A DNA stretch of 64,000 nt from Ecdyonurus torrentis (Eukaryota > Arthropoda > Insecta > Ephemeroptera > Heptageniidae). How positions within the stretch are numbered: the stretch's first letter is position 1; every line of letters begins with the position of its first letter. Below the pieces are notes generated by a model, which saw only the letters and a list, made by a program, of their open reading frames with translations, was not told where the DNA came from and made no database searches. The stretch is from contig OX439132.1 of assembly GCA_949318235.1 (NCBI GenBank), positions 8,891,453 to 8,955,452 on the forward strand, in the 5' to 3' direction. Shown here one piece after another: positions 20,629 through 36,527 of the stretch. A program made the position numbers and the translations under genes.

Positions 20629-21118
20629 GGTTCCCGGATCGCTGACCGAGATGTCTGCTACCACATTGCACTTACAAACTCTCGTCCGACTTGAGTTTCA
20701 AAAGTCACAAGCGCGATAATAACAACAACAAACAAGTTATGAAGACTGTGTGGCATTTAGAAGATATAAAAATTATATTGCAACTTGCATGCATAAGTGG
20801 AAGGAAGAGGAGGTGCATTCACATGAACTCTATATTCTAAAGATTATCATAATATTTCTGAACGAAGTGTAGTATACATAGTGAAGATTGAAATTTTAAT
20901 AACGTCTACTGCTTCATATTTAACTGATATTTATGATCAATATTATAGTTTGCAAATAATCTGAAGAAGTAAAAAGTTTCATCGTAACGTATTATTGACT
21001 GGTACACAAAACTAAATTGGCACATTTGAAGTTTAACTTCTGAGTACTTCCAACTGCTTGAATTCTACATTATCTTCTTTCTCATATTTTCCACATATTG
21101 TATACACACGTATGTGAT

Positions 21119-21388
21119 AATATATTTTACCATTCAAATTCTCGCGCTTAAATTTGCTTAAATTTATGAGAAAACACGTACTGAGTTTAAATGGTAAAAT
21201 ATATTGACTGCTTATGTTTACTCAAAATGCGGAAAAGGAAGTGGCCGGAAAAGGAAACCACGTGACGGTAAAAGTGGGAGGTAGCTCAGGCCTAGCTTGC
21301 TGCTGGCACCAACTTTCCTTCCACTTTTACCGTCACGTGGTTTCCTTTTCCGGTCACTTCCTTTTCCGCATTTTGAGTAAACATAAGC
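21119..21388. mobile_element. Double-hairpin element (MITE-like), about 270 bp
   Basis: Two inverted repeats lie side by side. The first pairs AATATATTTTACCATT (21119-21134) with its complement near 21190-21205 around a 55-bp loop. The second has 68-bp arms at 21208-21275 and 21321-21388, with a single mismatch seen (GGCC against TGACC), around a 45-bp loop. Both large arms carry GGAAAAGG tandem motifs and CACGTGACGG. Near-perfect arms with GC far above background point to a recently inserted or actively corrected short inverted-repeat transposon. I see no unambiguous target duplication and cannot assign a superfamily. The plus frame at 21214-21477 is only the hairpin read through. Confidence 0.7.
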
Positions 21389-23332
<1,944 letters not shown>

Positions 23333-24017
23333 CACACATTACACATATTGATGTATCTGAAAAATATCACATTTAAACTTGTTTACATTTTAAATAACTA
23401 AAACGTAAATTATAATGAAACTGTGTGTTATGCGGGTATTTCTATTAATCATTCTGCATATTATAGAAGAAATTGTAACACATTAATTTACATATTTTTT
23501 TAATTACAATAAAAAAAAAATGATGACTGTATTCGTTGAGTAAAAGAGACAAAAATAAATTGCCAAGAGTAAGAAGAAAAAAAAAAAAAAAAAGTATGCG
23601 ATGCAAAACTTGTTTCAAAAATGTTGTAATATTTTGACATTTCGTTGAATATAAAATTTTTATTGTATTTTCATCACGAAAATATAAAATTATTATTATT
23701 AATTTTTAATAATGAGCAATACATCCTGTGTAAGTTTTGTTACTTAAATGGTATGAATTCCATTTTTGGGATGATGGTATACTGTATAAAGTCCCCCAGA
23801 CTATTATTATTATCATTATACCTCATATAAGTAAGTGTTGCAAGGAGTAAAATATTAAAAATTTCTGTCATACTTTTTTTTTCTTTTTTGCTGTATGCAA
23901 ATAATTACTCATGTTTTAACACAAATAATTTCGGAGTCTTAAATATTTTTTTAAAACATTCTGAAAGTTTGTGTTATAATATTGCAATGAATCGTGGTTT
24001 TGTTGTGATGCAGTGGA

Positions 24018-24955
<938 letters not shown>

Positions 24956-25405
24956 CATAATAATAATAATATTGATTTATTAAGCAAGAAAATTTTATAG
25001 ACAATATACAGTCAAGTTACAAAACATTAAAAAGGACAATTAAAAAGGCAAAGCCCATCAGGTTAATTATCCATAAAAGTAAAAAAAAAAGAGGTTAAAA
25101 TACAACAGATTAGACATTATACATGTTTTTGAAACAAAGCTGCTGACATATCTTTCATGTTACAATTTAATTTATTATAAATATTATATGAACCAACGCT
25201 TCTAGGAAAAAACGAATCATTATAATAGTTGACATTGATTCTAGGTACAATAAACTCAGTAGAGTCGCTATTTCGCAATCTGGTGGATTTAGATCTAATA
25301 GCAACCCTGTTAGCTGAGAATACAGGAAAATCGATCATACAAATCGATCAAATATCATATATACGTTTTGTTGTTGTAACTTCGAGTAGATAAATAATTT
25401 GCTCT
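24956..25405 (-). mobile_element. 3' end of a non-LTR retrotransposon (LINE), 5'-truncated
   Basis: Read on the minus strand: a degraded C-terminal coding segment (25338-25117); a 3' UTR with CCTGATGGGCTTTGCC; a polyadenylation signal AATAAA (complement at 24976-24981); and a terminal short-repeat tail of ATT/ATA units ending near 24956. A C-terminal protein block followed by a short 3' UTR and a microsatellite-like tail is typical of 5'-truncated LINE copies of the CR1/Jockey type. I cannot assign the clade. The 5' limit is uncertain: the frame carries a TGA just upstream of 25338 and the next codons (YLLEVTTTKRIYDI) may still be element. Confidence 0.6.
25117..25338 (-). pseudogene. LINE ORF2 C-terminal fragment (downstream of reverse transcriptase)
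   Basis: A 73-codon minus-strand segment whose composition is unlike the surrounding AT-rich frames. Residues 29-33 read FIVPR, 42-48 read SFFPRSV, and 51-57 YNIYNKL stand where LINE ORF2 proteins usually carry the conserved 'vPr....y..SFFPrsvr.WN.LP' block just after the reverse transcriptase domain. The Trp is replaced by Tyr and an in-frame TGA lies upstream, so it is dead. The catalytic reverse transcriptase motifs and endonuclease are absent. The Met at 25338 is incidental. Confidence 0.55.
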
Positions 25406-27262
25406 ATTTAAAACAATCTATTTAACAGTTGGGTGCTCAAAGTCACAACAGAGAAATGAATATGCACACCATAAGATATTATTAAGATTTATTGAACTAA
25501 ATACTTTTGAAGAATGTAAATTTATTATTTATTTCTATACATTCCAAAATATATATAAACAAAAAGATATAGTGTGAAATGAGCTCACATATTCATTTAC
25601 AGTTATAGTACATAGTAACTTATTTGCATAGTAACTTTGCACAGCAAAATAATTATTGCCGTGTAAAACAATGTTGCACATAAGATACAACTAATAAATG
25701 AATTATAGTTATTTGAAATGCACCTTAATAGCTGAATTCTTTAAACTGAATACAGCTCAACTCACAGTTCAATTCAGATAATTTAATTTTGGTGTTAATT
25801 TGTTCTCATAACCAATAATAAAAAAATATTTATAATAGTTACTTTACATTTAACTGACATCAAGGTTATAATTATGACAACATTGTAATGACGTAATAAT
25901 TTTATTATTTAAACAGATGTCAATTTTAAATCACTACTTATTATAATTCTCTATATATGAGAGTAATCTTTATTAAGCATCTTATATATTGAGTTATATA
26001 TAAAAAAGCTGGTCCTATTATATTATTAAGTGAAAAAAATTAATAATGGTTTCTTTTCTTATTGTTATTTTTTTTTGTATGTGTGTGTATTGTGATAGAG
26101 TAAGTACAGTAGAAGGTACGTAATTAGGTACTTGGTTTGTTTAACGCTTTATATTTTTATTTGTGGCTTTGCAAAATGCTGCTGTAAGCTCTGTACACAA
26201 TAGCCGGAACTTTGCTTTTGAATGCAGTACCTTGAATGGTAATGATTATAATAGATTTTTTTTGTGTGTGTATGTGTGTGAACGTATATGTATATATATA
26301 TACAATACATATACACATAAGATGTATTAAAGAGGCGTTGTAATGTAAAAATTATATTTATATAATATTCAATACTGCGTACAGTACTTTAATAATAATT
26401 GCATTTCAAATAATCCAACGCAATTATACTTCTGCCGTCATTAACAGGAAGTTTATTTTATTATTTTTTTTTTGTCTTAATTTTATTATATTAGTTATAT
26501 TTACGCATAGATACAGAATAATGCAACGGTCAATATAAGTATGTATAACCTTAAATTTATTAATCATTTAAATGCTAATAAAATTTCATTTTTTATGTTA
26601 TACGTTGATTTTATAATTTAAATACTTTGGACCTAAATTCCAATACTATATTAAACAAAATTCCATTAACATATTATAGTAACAGTTTTAGAAAATTCTT
26701 TAATGTGAGAAAATAATATATAAGCATATTTCACATATTTTACTATAGCTATTAATCAGTATATTGATTATATATAGTAAATAATTATTAATATAAAGAA
26801 AATTTTCATTTCATAATAACTTGCATGTTTAATAAAATACAGCTTGTTATAATTTATATTAAAAATAAAATATATTTTTACTATTAGTGTTTCTTCAAGT
26901 ATTATAATATAATATCATTTTTTTTCCTTGATCTTAAGTTAAGAATAAATCATATAATTGTACAATAATATAAAATGGTCTCACTATATATATTTATGTA
27001 AGTGTTGGTATGGCCGTGGCCTAGACCTATTCAGATAAATAATATACATATTATTATGTATGTATAGTATGTGACCCAGACATTATTAAATTGACCTCTC
27101 TACTTATATTTTCTAAACTTTATATATGAGTACATTATTCACATCATCATAGAACTTAACTATCTTCAATAATAAGAAGTACGTAAACGTGACTGAATTG
27201 ACTACACATGTCTTCTTTTGACTTACAAAGTGTGTGTATATGTGTGTGTTTGTATGTGTATG

Positions 27263-27265
<3 letters not shown>
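25406..27265. other. AT-rich non-coding stretch
   Basis: No gene, and little besides short GT-rich patches at 26078-26090 and 26265-26280. Confidence 0.6.

Positions 27266-27303
<38 letters not shown>
27266..27303 (+). repeat. (AG)n microsatellite
   Basis: Preceded by a GT-rich stretch (27229-27263). Its right flank on the minus strand, GCCAAACCAGCTGATGGTCT, resembles the flank of the array ending at 44727. Confidence 0.96.
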
Positions 27304-27306
<3 letters not shown>

Positions 27307-27580
27307 AGAGACCATCAGCTGGTTTGGCAAATATCCATACTATATTTCATTTCATAACTTATTATACCTTGAAGTTATATAAAGATGATTCGGTTGAAGA
27401 AATCACAGAAAATTATATGACTTGAAAATTTACTTTTGTCTCTTTCGTATTTCTATTTTATTTTTATAATAAATTTTTATAAAGTAGGTATCAAATATGC
27501 TGACTAAAAGTTTTTGATATTATAGAATACATAAAGATGACTAGCAGACTGCAAAATACTTTGACTTCTAAAATGAGTTG

Positions 27581-27614
<34 letters not shown>
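27581..27614 (+). repeat. Poly(A) run, 34 bp
   Basis: Uninterrupted A34, second longest A run in the window. Confidence 0.96.
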
Positions 27615-27616
<2 letters not shown>

Positions 27617-29946
27617 GAAAACAAATCAGCGATGTTGTAAATTGAATTCTGTATAAAAACAAAACTGCATATCAAAATTTCCTTAATTTAAGCTATTTTA
27701 CCGTAATTTTATTTTTTATTTTTTGAAATATTTTCTAAATAATAGCAAACTCTTCTTGTACGTGTATACACTTTCATTAATATTTTAATTATACTGCATT
27801 GCACTAAAATTTTATTCCTTTTTAAGTATATGAGTTATAATTGTACGCAAGGATAAACCTTGAATTGTACGTATATTATCTATATGAAAATTGATTTTTT
27901 GCTTTTAAATTATTCATATGATTTAAATGTCACGAAAATTTCAATTTGCATATCAAGCAATATAATGTTTACAAATGAAATTTTAATCAATATAAAATAA
28001 AATAATACAAAAGCCCTAAATTTACATATATAACACTAACCTATGAAATAGATTGTGTTAGTATGTTTATAGGGTATAAAAAAAAAAAAGAAGTAGGAGG
28101 AGAAGGAGGAGGAAAATAAAGTACAATTTTTTATATCGATCAAAGAAATAATATTATTTTATTCTAGGTAAACGTTTAAAATAATGATGAAAGTTAAACA
28201 TGCATTCTATATTTATTGTTTTTTTTTTATAGCAACGACCCTACATAAACCTACAAAATGAACTTGCCCTTGAACTTGAAAAATGTACTCTATATTACAA
28301 ACTATTATAATAAATAATACAAAGAATAATTTGTAACTATTACAAAATTATTAAAATAATTAACATTGTATTCTAGTTTTATGATGGAAAAAAAGGGTAA
28401 TAAAAAAGAAAGAAATAATGTTGAGTAATTCTATAAGGACAGGTAAAGGACATATTTGATATTATTTGAACACCCATGCACCATATAGAGAGTATACATC
28501 AATTTTAAAAGTGCACTTATCATAAAGCTGCATGGTATTTTAATTGGAATTATTTATACCATAAAAGGACAAATTCTATTAGTAAGAGTTTACTTAAAAA
28601 TTAATGCATCACGTACACGAAATATCGACCATGAAGTATATTATAATAGCACCCTACCGTGGGTTTTATTTATTTATTGTGTACTTTGTTTTTACGTTAT
28701 TTCGACATTTCTTTAGTAACTAGTGCAATGTAAGTGCGCAATACATGGAGAAATGGAAGGAAAAAAAATAAAATGTAATAATATAAGTTTTTTTTAACTA
28801 TTTTAAAAGTGTATGTAATTCATATTTTTATTATACTATTTTATGATGGTTATTTTAGAAAATGTTTAAGAGTATTTTCATGTATTTTATATTTATTTCT
28901 ATTGCACATGCATGTTAAAATAATAATAAGAAAAATGCATGCTACTTAAAATAATTAAAAAAAAAACTTGTTTATTTTAATATTTAATTTAATACTTATA
29001 AGTACGGAAAAGAAGCATTTTTTTTTTAAATTTTTAATGAGAGAAATATAATTCTTTTCTTGCAAGAAAAATTGATTTACGAGAATGTTTGAAAATAAAA
29101 TAAAAATTAACAAAAATTCATTTTATCTATAATTTATGGTAGCAACTGTATACAGTATTATACGCTTCTAAAAATAAAAAATAAAAAAATATATAAAAAA
29201 AAGTATTAAAAATCTTATTCTATTCAAACTTTGCCTTTAGGTTAGCATAATATCGTGTAAAATGTAACTTGAACATGAAATAATAATAATAATAATCTAC
29301 ATTTTCAAATATTCAGTAAATTCACATCCCCCTGGCTATAAAATCAAAGTCATATTTTACTTTTTATTCTGTAACATATTCGTGTCTTACCGTTCTTTTA
29401 TATATATTTAAGGGTGTGGGTAGTTTTTTTTTTTTTTTTTTTGGTACAATCCATGTGTAGTTGATTCTTACCTAAAAACAAAAGAAATAAAAAAACGTTA
29501 GAGAACTGAACAAATATTGCTGTAAGCTATATAGAGAAAAAATATGAAAAATGTTTATGTACTCAGCATATAAGCTAGAGGTAATTTTTTTTATGAATAT
29601 TATACTTTGGCATTTCACTTAAAAAAAAGTCAATTTTGATTTAGAGTATGAGAAAAAAAATCACAGACAAATTGTCAAGAAAACTGAGCATACATATATC
29701 ATTAAAAAAGTTTATAATATTGTAACATAAAAAGTTATCTTTATGAATCAGACATTCAAGACTTTTATTTCTAACTCATTACTAAAAAGACAAAATTCTT
29801 TTACAAACAATTTAGTGGCCATTGACTTTGAAAAACCATTTTGTATAATTAGATAAACAAGTACTTTATTTTAATTAAACATACGTCTTACAAATGTTTT
29901 TATACTTATTCATTAGATGTGAAATCACAAACTTTTTGCAAGTTTT

Positions 29947-29951
<5 letters not shown>
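27615..29951. other. AT-rich non-coding stretch
   Basis: No gene. T19 at 29424-29442 and short A/T runs only. Confidence 0.6.

Positions 29952-29991
<40 letters not shown>
29952..29991 (+). repeat. (GA)20 microsatellite
   Basis: Perfect GA array. Confidence 0.96.
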
Positions 29992-29994
<3 letters not shown>

Positions 29995-30084
29995 TCATCA
30001 CATATATGCAATAAAATTTAAATTCTGGCGTTTGTTAAGTAGTATTTAGTTTTCTTTAAGACTTGCTAGTGTATAAATGATGTT

Positions 30085-30360
30085 TAAACGCTGAGGGCAA
30101 AAGGCCAAGCAGCAAGCAAGCAAAAGAAAAAGAAACAGAAAAGAAGAAGAAGAAGCAAAGGCAAAGCATCAAGCTCAAAAAGCAAAATGAAGATCGTATA
30201 GCGTGCACATAGCTTCTTCATCTTTATAAAACGTTACATCTTCTCTGGCTATAATAAGAGCAATGCTGCAGCTTTGCTTTGCCTTGCTCTGTCGCTTTAC
30301 ACTTTTTTAGTTCTAGCTATACACTTCGGTCACTGAACCACAAACCCTGACCCCATAATT
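30085..30360. other. T-free purine-rich block facing a complementary pyrimidine-rich block
   Basis: From 30093 to 30168 the plus strand has no T at all (AAGCAAGCAAAAG, GAAGAAGAAGAAG, CAAAGGCAAAGC). About 100 bp later, CTGCAGCTTTGCTTTGCCTTGCTC (30269-30292) complements the AGGCAAAGC end, giving a possible stem. The plus frame through it is Lys/Gln-rich and starts after a TGA without a Met, so I do not call it coding. The AAGCAAAGC word recurs at 40203-40220. Confidence 0.35.
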
Positions 30361-32027
30361 CATTAATTTTCCTATCAAAATAAGAAATCTTTACAAATAT
30401 TTTTTTATATATATATTTTTGCAGCAAAACTTTTATGTAATGTCTGAAGTCTGAACTGAATGTGTATGTGAAACATTTTGTTTTCTTAATAACTTAAATG
30501 AAAAAGTTAGGAAAAGTATTTTTATGTTATTCTGCAAGTTTTTATGTTAACGTATATATGTATTTTTTTTTTTGTAAAATATAGTAAATAGAGTTAAAAA
30601 AAATTTGAATATATATTTTTTTTAGTTCGGTAAACGTTATTATAAAAATTTATTCTATTGATTAGGATTATTTCTGATTACATATTTCAATCACATTTTC
30701 AGTATCTAACGAGTGATTCTTAAAACCAACAGCATGCATGCGAAAACTATTTAGCATGCTCTTCCACCCAGCATATAAATAAATTTACGGTATAGAATCG
30801 ATAAGAGTTTCTTATAAATAAATAATAAATTTTCACTGTAATTTATTTATATTCACTTTTTATTTCTGTTAAAAATGAAAAAATCAATAATACGTACATT
30901 CATTATATTTTCATCGGTTTTAAATTACTTAATAAATAACCTATTAAAGTAATTTTATAAATTATGAATCTGGTTTTAATAGAATTTTTATGTAAAAAAA
31001 ATGCATTAAATAAATTAATAAAGTAGTTAAATATTAATGATAAAAGACTTTAAAGGTTACAGTACAATATTATTATAACTGTGACGTAGTAAATTATATA
31101 TATATATATATAAACGTTGTGCAATAAATGCACGCTTTAATAAATCTTATCTTGGAAAACTAACATTATATTTTATCAGTTCAGGAAAAATATTTTCCAC
31201 ATAGATGCAGCAATATAATGCGCAACCATGATGAAGTTTTATTAAATGCACTTTACGTGACCAAAATAATAATAATATTAATAGATCTTATATTTTAAAT
31301 GTCAAAAATATGAAGCAAGAACAAAAAAATATTTCTCAATTTTGATACAATGTCACAGAGTAATAAAAATGTTTCATATAGTATATTTATAAAATATACA
31401 AAAATAAACATAAAAGCAATTTCAGAATTACGTATTGTTGTTTTAGGAAATTAACTTCCATACAAGGAAATTTAGAAGGAAATTATTTTCGCAATTAATT
31501 CCGAATATAAAATGCTCTTCTCTTATGAGATGTTTGAAAAGGATATGACGTCACAAAAGTGATGATGTAAATCACGGAAAACCCATATTAATGCACATGC
31601 AACTTTTTATTATTATTATTTTGTTAGCATGAAACTGCAGTTTCTCGTATATAAATGAATTTTATTTCTTTATGTATTTCAGAATTTGTACCAAAAGTAC
31701 TTCGTTATCTTGAAGAAGAAGAAGAAGAAAAAAAAAAGGCATTTTATTAAAAGCCTTTCAATTGTAACAAGAATAAAAATAAATAAAATCAAATAGTCAT
31801 ATCAATAAAAAAATTATGAGATATAAAACAATATAATAAACCTTAACATTGCACAATTATTTTGCGATGATTATGAAATCAATCATTTGTAAAATTATTA
31901 TAGTTATCAAACTAAATAAGATAAAAACATTTTAAAGTCACATGTTTAGTGGCTCACAAGCTTACAAGATTTTTCTTTCTTTCTTTAACTTTATCTCTGT
32001 GCGATTTTTGTTGTGTGTGGGCCTCGG

Positions 32028-32029
<2 letters not shown>
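30361..32029. other. AT-rich non-coding stretch
   Basis: No gene. A TGACGTCA palindrome sits at 31546-31553, with a GAAGAAGAAGAA patch near 31713-31727. Confidence 0.6.

Positions 32030-32068
<39 letters not shown>
32030..32068. repeat. Poly(T) run, 39 bp
   Basis: Uninterrupted T39. The plus frame here (32013-32381) is Phe-rich from this run and Tyr-Ile-rich from the TA array, and so spurious. Confidence 0.96.
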
Positions 32069-32070
<2 letters not shown>

Positions 32071-32233
32071 GGTCACGAACTATAAATAAAATAGTAAAGC
32101 CAAGTTGCGTACTTTGCTTTGCTTTTTTTTTTTATTTTTTTTTTTTTCCCTTTAGATCAACGCGCCTTCTGTTTTTTTCAGATAAGAATAAAAGCGAACG
32201 AACGCAGGAGTGGTTTATAAATCTGTATGTGTT

Positions 32234-32357
<124 letters not shown>

Positions 32358-33353
32358 AAATATGATATACAACTAGTATAGTAGTGTAGAAACTAACCTT
32401 GGCATTGGTACTAGATCTGCACGAAATATGTGGGATGAATGTCAGAGATTAAAAAAATATATATTGTCATTTTTATATACTGATAAAGTTGGACCATAAA
32501 TTTGTGAATATAAAATATTATCTGTATGTTGCTTAAATAAAAAGAACATTTTGATCATCAAAGTAAATATTGCCTATTTATAATTAAGAAAGATGCATTT
32601 TTACCTGCAATACCTGCATTATACAAAAGTAGGATTACAGTCATTTCATGGCTCATTAATTTCTATTCATTTGAAGATCGTGCATAAATACAGTAAACTA
32701 AACTTATATTATTTGTATAATGACAATATCACAGGTTGTTTTTGAAGCGACGCTAAAATTATATAAATTTAAAAATATTATGATATTATTATTATTATTC
32801 ATTTCAAATGTATTAATTTGAAATTCAGAAATTACTTATAATATTCAGGTTCATAACATTCATAGAAAAGTCAACGTCATATATGTGAGCACGAAATAAC
32901 ATAGGCCTGTATGGAAAAATTACACATTTTGCCAGTTTAAAAATAATTATAGCAATAATTTGTGAGAGAATTGATGCTATTAACAGGTTGAATTAGGTTT
33001 TCAAATAATAATAACAAAAAATTAACGTATTTTCTTAAGAAAATAGCCAAAAACCACGTTTGTCCTATGCTGAGCAATGTATTTCATTGTTCCAGTATGG
33101 CGTCGAAGCGCATTCATTCAGTATGACGTCATGTGCATTCACCCTATAGTTTCTACTACAATGCATGAGATACAATACTATACAATACATTATGATATGT
33201 TATTAGTATTACTATTACTTTTTTTTAATTATAAATAAAGTTATGATAAAATATTTTTTTATGCAATTGAAATCGTGACTTACAAATTAAATTTGAAATG
33301 AAAGAAAACATAAAACAAAATTACATTATAAGTAATTGGTGCTATAAAAGAGA

Positions 33354-33354
<1 letters not shown>
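32358..33354. other. AT-rich non-coding stretch with a local CGTC duplication
   Basis: No gene. At 33096-33145 a short imperfect direct duplication contains AGTATGGCGTCGAAGCGCATTC and AGTATGACGTCATGTGCATTC. The second copy is a perfect TGACGTCA palindrome (33124-33131). Confidence 0.5.

Positions 33355-33440
<86 letters not shown>
33355..33440. repeat. (TA)n microsatellite, about 86 bp
   Basis: Perfect TA array. Confidence 0.98.
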
Positions 33441-33445
<5 letters not shown>

Positions 33446-34054
33446 ACATTTAAACTGTAAGATGCAACAAGAAAATTAATTTGAGTGATAAATAACTGAC
33501 TTTCAAGACAGATATTAATTTTTTATCACTTTTGTCATGGCGTAATGCCAAAAACACATGTAAAGTAAGAAAAATATATTTTTTAACAGTTTAATTTTTT
33601 CAATTACGCTAATCATCGTATGAATTCTCTACTAAATAGATTTTTAATATCTTTATACCATTAAGTTTAAGGGGATTTAACATTCTAAAAATTAATGTAA
33701 AAGTTTTAAGTAAAAAACATTTTTATACAACACAGCATATAGATCACTATAATAGACTAGTTTTTCTATTTTTCTGGCATTTTTTTAAAATAGAAAGAAC
33801 GTACATTAATACTTTAAGAAACTTATTGGTAAAAGCAATGTTCTCAAATAACATATAGATAGAAAAGAAAGATAATTTGTAAAATTGACAAATTTTTACT
33901 TTGAATAAAATTAATTATACTTTTACACACACGTCTTTTAAATATAGATATTGTGATTGATTTTGACATATTGAAATAAAAAACAAATATAAAAACATAT
34001 GACGTGAAATACTATTTTAAAATGTCAACTTATAAAACATTTTACTGAAAGAGA

Positions 34055-34055
<1 letters not shown>

Positions 34056-34104
<49 letters not shown>
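34056..34104 (+). repeat. (GA)n microsatellite, about 49 bp
   Basis: Perfect GA array 170 bp before the GC patch at 34.27 kb. Confidence 0.97.
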
Positions 34105-34106
<2 letters not shown>

Positions 34107-34265
34107 ATTTATAAATGAACAAAAACAACAACAACAAAAGATTTCTTTCAATTTACGTCATTTTATGCATAAATTAAAATCAACGAGACGAAAAAATAAT
34201 AATAATAAAATGATTGTCCACTTTATATATAAAAAGACAAGCATTGAGTTAAAAAAAAAGTTTTC

Positions 34266-34510
34266 AATAAAGATGGCGACGAGGCGAAATTTTCTTAAAA
34301 ATAGCACGTGGTTTTGTTGCGTGTCAAGGGCCTAATATATACAACTTCGTATATATGTATTCTATACCTGCCTGCGTTGAAGAGATGTTCAGTTTCTTCT
34401 CTATCTAAATATACATATTCATTTCAAGGACCGCAAGCTTGAAGTGTAAACTTGGGGGTCACTCCCACCGTTAAAGTCTGGCTAGCTCGCCTCCGCAAAA
34501 ACTTATAGAT
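34266..34510. promoter_or_regulatory. Moderate-GC candidate regulatory patch
   Basis: About 245 bp with clearly higher GC than its surroundings. It holds AAGATGGCGAC (34270), CACGTG (34305-34310), AAGGGCC, GGGGGTCACTCCCACC and CTAGCTCGCCTCCGC. AAGATGGC is both a YY1/Pho-type site and a good start-codon context; the ATG opens only 20 codons. A preceding GAGA tract plus a Pho-like site is the combination seen in Polycomb response elements, but that is conjecture. Confidence 0.3.
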
Positions 34511-35273
34511 CTGTTCGTAAAAAAAAAAAATTATATGAAATAACTGACCTCCCTGTGTGCATAGAAAATTATAAATATCCCTTTTTTACGGTTTTTATAT
34601 TAAAAATAAGAAATTGTTATATATTTGTAATCAATTAACCATGTAATAATAAAGCTGCAAAAACTTACTATTCCTGACTGAATTACATAATATTGTATTG
34701 CATACACAAAATAAATAAGCAATTACGAACGATCTATATATGTAATGAAATTTCAAGTTAAATTATCTAAATTATTCAAAGTTGTTATTAAGTTCTATAT
34801 GTAAAGAGAATATTAAATTATATACTGAATTTGAATCTAATTAATGTTTAATTGATTGATTTAGATGTTTAATTGATTTTCTAGATTTGTAATCAACATT
34901 TCATTAAGAGTTCCATTAAGCTGATTGCTTTGAAGTAAATAGCATAAAGGAAATTAATTTATTACAAATATACTTATGTATACCATAATTAATAATTATA
35001 AAAAAAAAGATCAGTTATTACAAAAATATATTTTAAGTTTATAACATTAAAAATTACTATCATATAGTTTGTGTTTTTTCTTATATGAATATTCATATTG
35101 CAACATATTTTATATGGGTGTGGAGTACCATATTATTTTAAATTTACATATATGATTATAGTATAAAGAAAATTATATGCGAGTAAATCGTGTAAGTAAG
35201 TACAGAACGGAATTACGAACAGAGTTAAAACAAATTCACGTCTTTGGCATTTCCGCTAAAGCAAAAGCAGCAT

Positions 35274-35325
<52 letters not shown>

Positions 35326-36504
35326 CAACGTCACAGTTTGTTAGTTAGTATAAAACAGCCCCTCACAACTGCTGTGTCTTAAAACCTACTGACTCAGTAA
35401 CCTTAACACAATAATAACGTGTAAAAAAACCAACCTACCTAACCTTGACGTATATATTTATACCCTCTTACAATAAAATAAGAACATATTTCAAAAATAT
35501 TTGAAATGGAAATTAATATACGATGATAAAAATCAAGGTTTTATATTTCTAAATGTTAAAATATATATAGAAAAATAAAAAAAATAAAAATAAAAAAAAT
35601 ATTTACTCTAACAGAAAAGTTTAATTTTAGATTATATTAAAAATAACAAAACAAAAAAATCGTACCGTCGCTGGTTTTTAAATTGAGATTTTATAAATTT
35701 AATTTAAAATTGTTTGGTATAAATGTTGAAAAATCGTTGAAATTAAATTTTACTAAAGCTTTGGATTTTATTGAAGTAAATAACGTTATATTAAATCCCC
35801 CCTCTTTTTTTTACGTTTCATAAATTCATTTAAGTTACATTTGCTTTTAATGTGTAAATTAGATTTTACTTCATGTAGAATTTACTCCCGGCACATGTAT
35901 TTTTTTTTTTACTTCCTTATTTCAAGCACTTTGTACAAAACATTTCACATTTTTCTTGTTTTACAATTTACGCTTCACTCTTCACTTATTCAATTGAGAA
36001 CAATTTGCAAGTACGACTTACGATTAACTTTTTTTTCTTCTTTTTTTTCCCACTTCTTATTTTAACTTTACGTATAATGTTTATACAATAAATATTTCAA
36101 AATTTATTACACGAGCTTTTTTTTTAATCTTAATAATATATCAAATTAATACAAAATGAATACTTTAATTTTGATTAATAATTCCATCATTGTTTTCAAA
36201 GTTCTATAATATACAAAGTTATGTATAATAGAGCACGTGAACAATTTATTATACATAAAAGTATAACTTATATACTTTATACTTATAGAATAATAATATG
36301 GTATAAACTATTATATGAAATTTCAACATTCTCTCATATATGTATATATAATTTGTATATAACGTAATAATTAATGTAATAATAATTAAAAGCAGTATAA
36401 CAATTACTTGTTAATTACTTTCTTAATTGCAATAATACTCATTCATTTCATTTTAATATAAAGTAATCAAATATGTTTTTTTTAAATGGTATACAGTAAT
36501 GCAG
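34511..36504. other. AT-rich non-coding stretch with one GA array
   Basis: (AG)n at 35279-35323 flanked by GC-balanced DNA (35230-35460). No gene. The frame at 35841-36065 is a T-rich artefact. Confidence 0.6.
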
Positions 36505-36527
36505 TTTTTTTTTTTTTTTTTTTTTTT
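36505..36527. repeat. Poly(T) run, 23 bp
   Basis: Uninterrupted T23. Confidence 0.95.

Larger units (their letters stand above)
18097..21118. other. AT-rich non-coding stretch
   Basis: No gene. It holds the TA array at 18579-18653 and homopolymers A22 (19716-19737), A24 (20290-20313) and A28 (20601-20628). A GC-higher 20629-20720 starts exactly at the end of A28 with GGTTCCCGGATCGCTGACC. A perfect TGACGTCA palindrome lies at 19975-19982. Confidence 0.6.

Noticed and set aside
20629..20720. GC-rich segment after A28 considered as a tRNA or other Pol III gene.
   Set aside because: No A and B boxes in the right order or spacing on either strand, and no cloverleaf.
30093..30205. Lys/Gln-rich plus frame across the T-free block.
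   Set aside because: No start codon after the upstream TGA, biased composition, no splice signals.
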